Below are positions 57,580 through 64,000 of a stretch of DNA of 64,000 bases, one piece after another. Position numbers and translations under genes: made by a program. The stretch's first letter is position 1, and each line of letters opens with the position of its first letter. Below the pieces are notes generated by a model. The model searched no databases, was not told where the DNA came from, and worked only from the letters and a program-made list of their open reading frames with translations. The stretch comes from Drosophila pseudoobscura (Eukaryota > Arthropoda > Insecta > Diptera > Drosophilidae), in the NCBI RefSeq assembly GCF_009870125.1, contig NC_046680.1, positions 8,556,001-8,620,000 of the forward strand, in the 5' to 3' direction.

Positions 57580-59244
57580 ATAGATTAAGTATAAGCTACC
57601 AAGAAGTCGAAGAAACGAAAGCAACCAAACAGCAACAGAGACAGCTGTTTGAATGGGTTCTTTCTCGTTTGGGTTTTGGGTAGCTGAATTTAATCGATTA
57701 GGCTAAGTGTATGACTTTATGTATTCTGTAGATCCACTTAATCATCTTTTCTTTCAGCATTAATGTAAAAATTGTTTTCACGATAAGAATAAACATCCAA
57801 ATAAATATCTGGCAGAGAAACGCAAAAGAGCGATATAGTAGAACAAGTACAGTACATTTTTAATATGTATGACGTTTATTTTAAATAAATTTTATTTAAA
57901 TAACTTGTTAAGATTTACAAAACAGAGAGCGTAGCTAGATTAGAATTATAATTATTATTTCTTTGTATTATATTATAATTTACAAATCGATTTGCGGCTA
58001 AGGTCTGTCTATGCCTATTCTTATAAATATGCATATGGATTCGATTCCTCTCGCTTTGTCCCACTGATTTCGTCAGTGCTCTTGTGTAGATCTAGATCTA
58101 GATCTAGATCTAGACGTACAAGCATACAATACATTATAATACAGATTGCAATAAAACTCCTACAAATCGGTTAATAAACAATAAACTTATGATGTACTCG
58201 TATGCCCATGTCTGTGTCTATTCGTATATATGTATGTATATGTTTGTATATGCACCCAGATATCTTAGGCTTAGGCGTAGGCTTAGAGTCTAGTCAACAA
58301 ATCGGTAGTTTATCAAACACTCTGACTTGAATAGCAAAATGTATACATATATATCTTATGATGATTTGGTGTTCCTCCGAATGAATTTCGTTCCAAATTG
58401 TGGATATGATGAGCATTATACAAAAACGTATGTATGTATGGCTTGTGTTTTGTTTTCTTGTGAGAGATAGATGGCTAGGACTAAGTGCACGATATGTTTG
58501 CCAAAAGTTTGTGGTATGTATAAATTTCTTGCAATAAGTATTACGCTAGATATGTATGTATGTATGCGGCAAATGTTTAAGTTGTGTGTAGTGTGTATGT
58601 ATGTATATCTATTTAGGTATATAACATTTTGATTTCGGTTTTCTCTGGCTGAGTTGAGAGTATTTCCCATAAGTTCGTATCTGGATATGTACATATCCAG
58701 ACGGGTGTCGTCGTATACAAGCATTTAGTTATGTCCAAAGGTTAATTCAAATTTCATCTGTTTTGGTATATCTGCATTCGTATAATTTTCAATCATCATG
58801 GTTATATAAATTGGTATAATTTCCCCTATTCACAGATCCGATCGCTATGATATATTTCATTTAGGTGTGCTATATAGTATATATATGTACATAGAGTTTA
58901 ATCAAATTTCGGGGCCCCCCTGGCATGATATGCCCTTGACAACCCCCCTGGATTTCATATGTATTTCCTTTACTCTGATATGGTATTATATATATGTATG
59001 TAAGTATCTAGTATGTATCTATATCTATTGCCGAGGCATATTCAAACACAATCAAAAACGGGAATCAATCGACAAAATATACAACTATATTGATAAAGGG
59101 TTTTTGAATTTTGGAACCATTCTCTATTTTCTGGTTATTGCACTTTCGAGCTTCTGCTTATTTCGGATATCTGGAACTCCGGATTGGTTGGGGTGGGGGA
59201 GGGGATTATTGGTGGCCTGCCAATAGCCTCATTTAGTGGTAATA
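57580..59244. other. Convergent 3' UTRs of BEAF-32 and knot
   Basis: The left part is the BEAF-32 3' UTR, ending near AATAAA at 57788. The rest, up to the knot stop codon, is AT-rich with many TATG/TACA units and is probably the long 3' UTR of knot; a minus-strand AATAAA (TTTATT at 57875-57880) could end it. A short run of TAGATC hexamers lies at 58087-58113. No coding exon is recognised. Confidence 0.5.
58087..58113. repeat. TAGATC hexamer tandem repeat
   Basis: TAGATC is repeated four times and then partially (27 bases). Because the unit contains AGATCT across its joins, every register is self-complementary, so the run can fold into a hairpin or pair between molecules. It lies in the likely 3' UTR of knot. 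Confidence 0.85.
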
Positions 59245-62028
<2,784 letters not shown>

Positions 62029-64000
62029 CTGAAAGCAATGAAAAGTTTCATGGGGGGAAAATTAGTCAATAAACTCGGCACTGCTTCTACGATTGTTCTT
62101 TGCTGTATTCCCCTCCCCTTTGCCACTCATCGGGCTGCTGTGCTGCCTTCAAATTAAGTCTCTTTATGACGGCTTCGGATGCGGCTTTATGAGCTGCTAA
62201 TCACGGGTTTCGCCTTTTTGCTGCCTGCCCCCCTGCCCAGCCGCACTTGCCAGTGCCACTTGCACGTTTTTCAAGCAGATGTTGGCCCTGCGGCAAGTTC
62301 GAGTGCCGTGCCCCTTGTTGCCCCTTGTTGTCCAATCGATGCGATGCCATGCCCGGGGGCTGCGGATGCGATAAGTGGCTTGCAGGGCCGACAGCCGGCG
62401 AGTGTCCTGCGGCTAGTCCGGGATCCGTGCCCCGTTGGAAATTGACACCCGTGAGTGGCGCATTTAAATGGCGAAAATACTTTTATGCATCCGGCGGCGC
62501 GACATGATAGGGCCCTATCGTCCAGCCCATCCCATCCCTTCCCTTCCCTTCCCTCACTTCTCCCCCACTGATTTTATTTGCACAAATAATATTTTCCTTC
62601 CTTTTCGTATCAGCGGGTGGCCCACCAATTTTCATCATATTTTTCGCTCATTTTTTTCGTGCTGTTTCTCACTCGACAAATTGGACAAATTAGCAGGGAG
62701 GGCGGAGGAGGTGTTAACCAGCGGGGAGGCATCTGCATATGTCCGGGCTCTGTGGGTGGGGGTCGACAAGGATCGCAGGGGGAATTTTTAGAGGGAATAG
62801 AGGGCCAAGCTTATCTCAGACCATTAAAAACCATTCAGCAAACACGAAATTCGATAAGAAATGTATTTTTATATGCCCAAAAATAAACGAATTTCAATTT
62901 CAAACTGATAATAAAGTAATGGAAATGAATCAAACCAAGGCCAGACTCCATTCACACAGCCCCCCAATGAATCATAAGCGAATTTATACTAATTCGTATA
63001 TAAAGAATCAGAATCGTATAATTTCTGTAGCTTAAAGGCCGCGCGTGGCGTTCATCGAAGTCGGGAAACAGATGTGCAGACCAGAGAATCGATGAGGACT
63101 GTGAGACTGGGAGAACACAGACACACATCCCCCGAGAGGGCGAGCCATGTATCTGTCAGATGCAATATCGAGTTACAGCGTAGCGTGGAAACGCTCACAG
63201 ATGCAACTGCAGCGAGGAAAACAATGAAATTTGAATACGTATCGAGTGGCTATTGAGGAGGATCATTCACTTGATGGAGGACGAGGACGAGCACCCATCA
63301 TCGCCCTGCATCTTTATGGGCAGCTAATTGACTTTCTCGGAACAGGCACCACCAGCACCACCGTGCCCCTCTCACGCTTGGATTACAATGTTTTCAAAAT
63401 ATCCTGACAGGACGCATAAATTGCCAGTGCGCTCCCCCCACCCCCATCCTTTGAGGTATCCATTTGCATATGTCTTCTACTCGTTTTCCGCTGCAGTTGC
63501 GTCTGAGACTCTGACTGGAGATCCCGAATATCCCACTCGTACCAGTCCCTGACCTGCTGCTCGGCTCCCACTCCCTTTGGGGGCAATTAAAAATTCCAGT
63601 CGCGTCCTGCCAATAAATCAAAGTGTCCTCCATCTTGGGGCTGCTTTCCTTCGGCGGCAACAAAGTTTGCTCTTTTGGCCTCTTCCTTGTCCTTTGTTTT
63701 GCCAGCAACGCGAAATTTTCATTTAATGAAAAGCTACGCATCATCAAATGCTCGCACATGACAGAGGCGCACCTCGGGGGCAGCCCCAGCCACCCACCAG
63801 CCACCCCCGATGGCGCTTCGATGGGGATGTTCCGCTCTATTATGGCGGGGTCTATTGGCAGCTCAGGCACGTAGAGCCAACGAAGTGCATAATTGGTCAT
63901 TCATATCTGGAGGTGAGGGACTTCGCGAGAAGAAATTCGATTGGGTGGAGATTTTCCTTTCTTTTTAAGTGGGTGGACAGTCCTTAAATTTGCCGAATCA
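62029..64000 (-). other. kn: Intron of knot reaching the window edge
   Basis: About 2 kb upstream of the exon starting at 62028, with no recognised COE exon. The missing upstream exon should end in a codon fragment giving Arg before FFLKFFLK and should carry the zinc-binding COE motif; neither is seen. Reading frames here, including one of 168 codons on the minus strand near 63394-63900, have no family signature. Confidence 0.55.

Noticed and set aside
63394-63900. 168-codon minus-strand frame in the knot intron
   Set aside because: Considered as an upstream knot exon, but it lacks the COE zinc motif and any EBF-like sequence. Treated as a chance frame.

Overview
This is nuclear DNA from a Drosophila species: short GT-AG introns of about 55-70 bases, CAG-rich glutamine tracts, TATA and initiator promoters, and a gene set that maps onto known Drosophila genes. 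The recognisable genes (Patronin, Imp3, APC10, a RASGEF1-type exchange factor, a CG4847-type cathepsin, a 5'-nucleotidase cluster, BEAF-32 and knot) all belong to the chromosome arm called 2R in D. melanogaster (Muller element C). Gene order differs from D. melanogaster as I remember it, so this is probably another species. I cannot name it, although an obscura-group or similar fly would fit.

Layout. 1-12 kb: three tandem six-exon ecto-5'-nucleotidase genes on the plus strand, with a four-exon DUF1091 gene on the minus strand between the second and third; each DUF1091 exon is too short to stand out as a long reading frame. 12-18 kb: low-complexity non-coding DNA. 18.4-24.3 kb: a secreted C-type lectin-like gene with a long acidic tail. 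25.7-26.2 kb: a small secreted peptide gene. 26.7-29.2 kb: a papain-family cysteine protease with two candidate TATA promoters. 29.3-31.4 kb: a block of inverted and tandem repeats around a hairpin. 31.8-34.2 kb: RasGEF gene. 34.5-36.1 kb: APC10 (minus) and Imp3 (plus), a divergent pair sharing a promoter of about 200 bases. 37.7-53.1 kb: Patronin on the minus strand, about 22 coding exons plus a cassette exon. 55.7-57.6 kb: BEAF-32, with two alternative first exons that each encode a different BED finger. 59.2-62.0 kb and beyond the right edge: the 3' part of knot (collier/EBF) on the minus strand, with two alternative last exons.

How the genes relate. The nucleotidases would convert extracellular nucleotides to nucleosides at the cell surface; they form a duplicated family with clear gene conversion between copies 1 and 2. 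Patronin protects microtubule minus ends, APC10 is the substrate co-receptor of the anaphase-promoting complex, Imp3 acts in 18S rRNA processing, BEAF-32 is an insulator protein and knot is a COE transcription factor. No single pathway joins them; the window is an ordinary gene-dense euchromatic region. Its most unusual parts are the foldback-like repeat block, the Patronin/BEAF-32 junction (probably a rearrangement breakpoint), and several alternative-exon arrangements that can be read directly from splice phases.

All exon models were built by eye from splice-site consensus, reading-frame phase and family knowledge. No alignment or transcript data were used.
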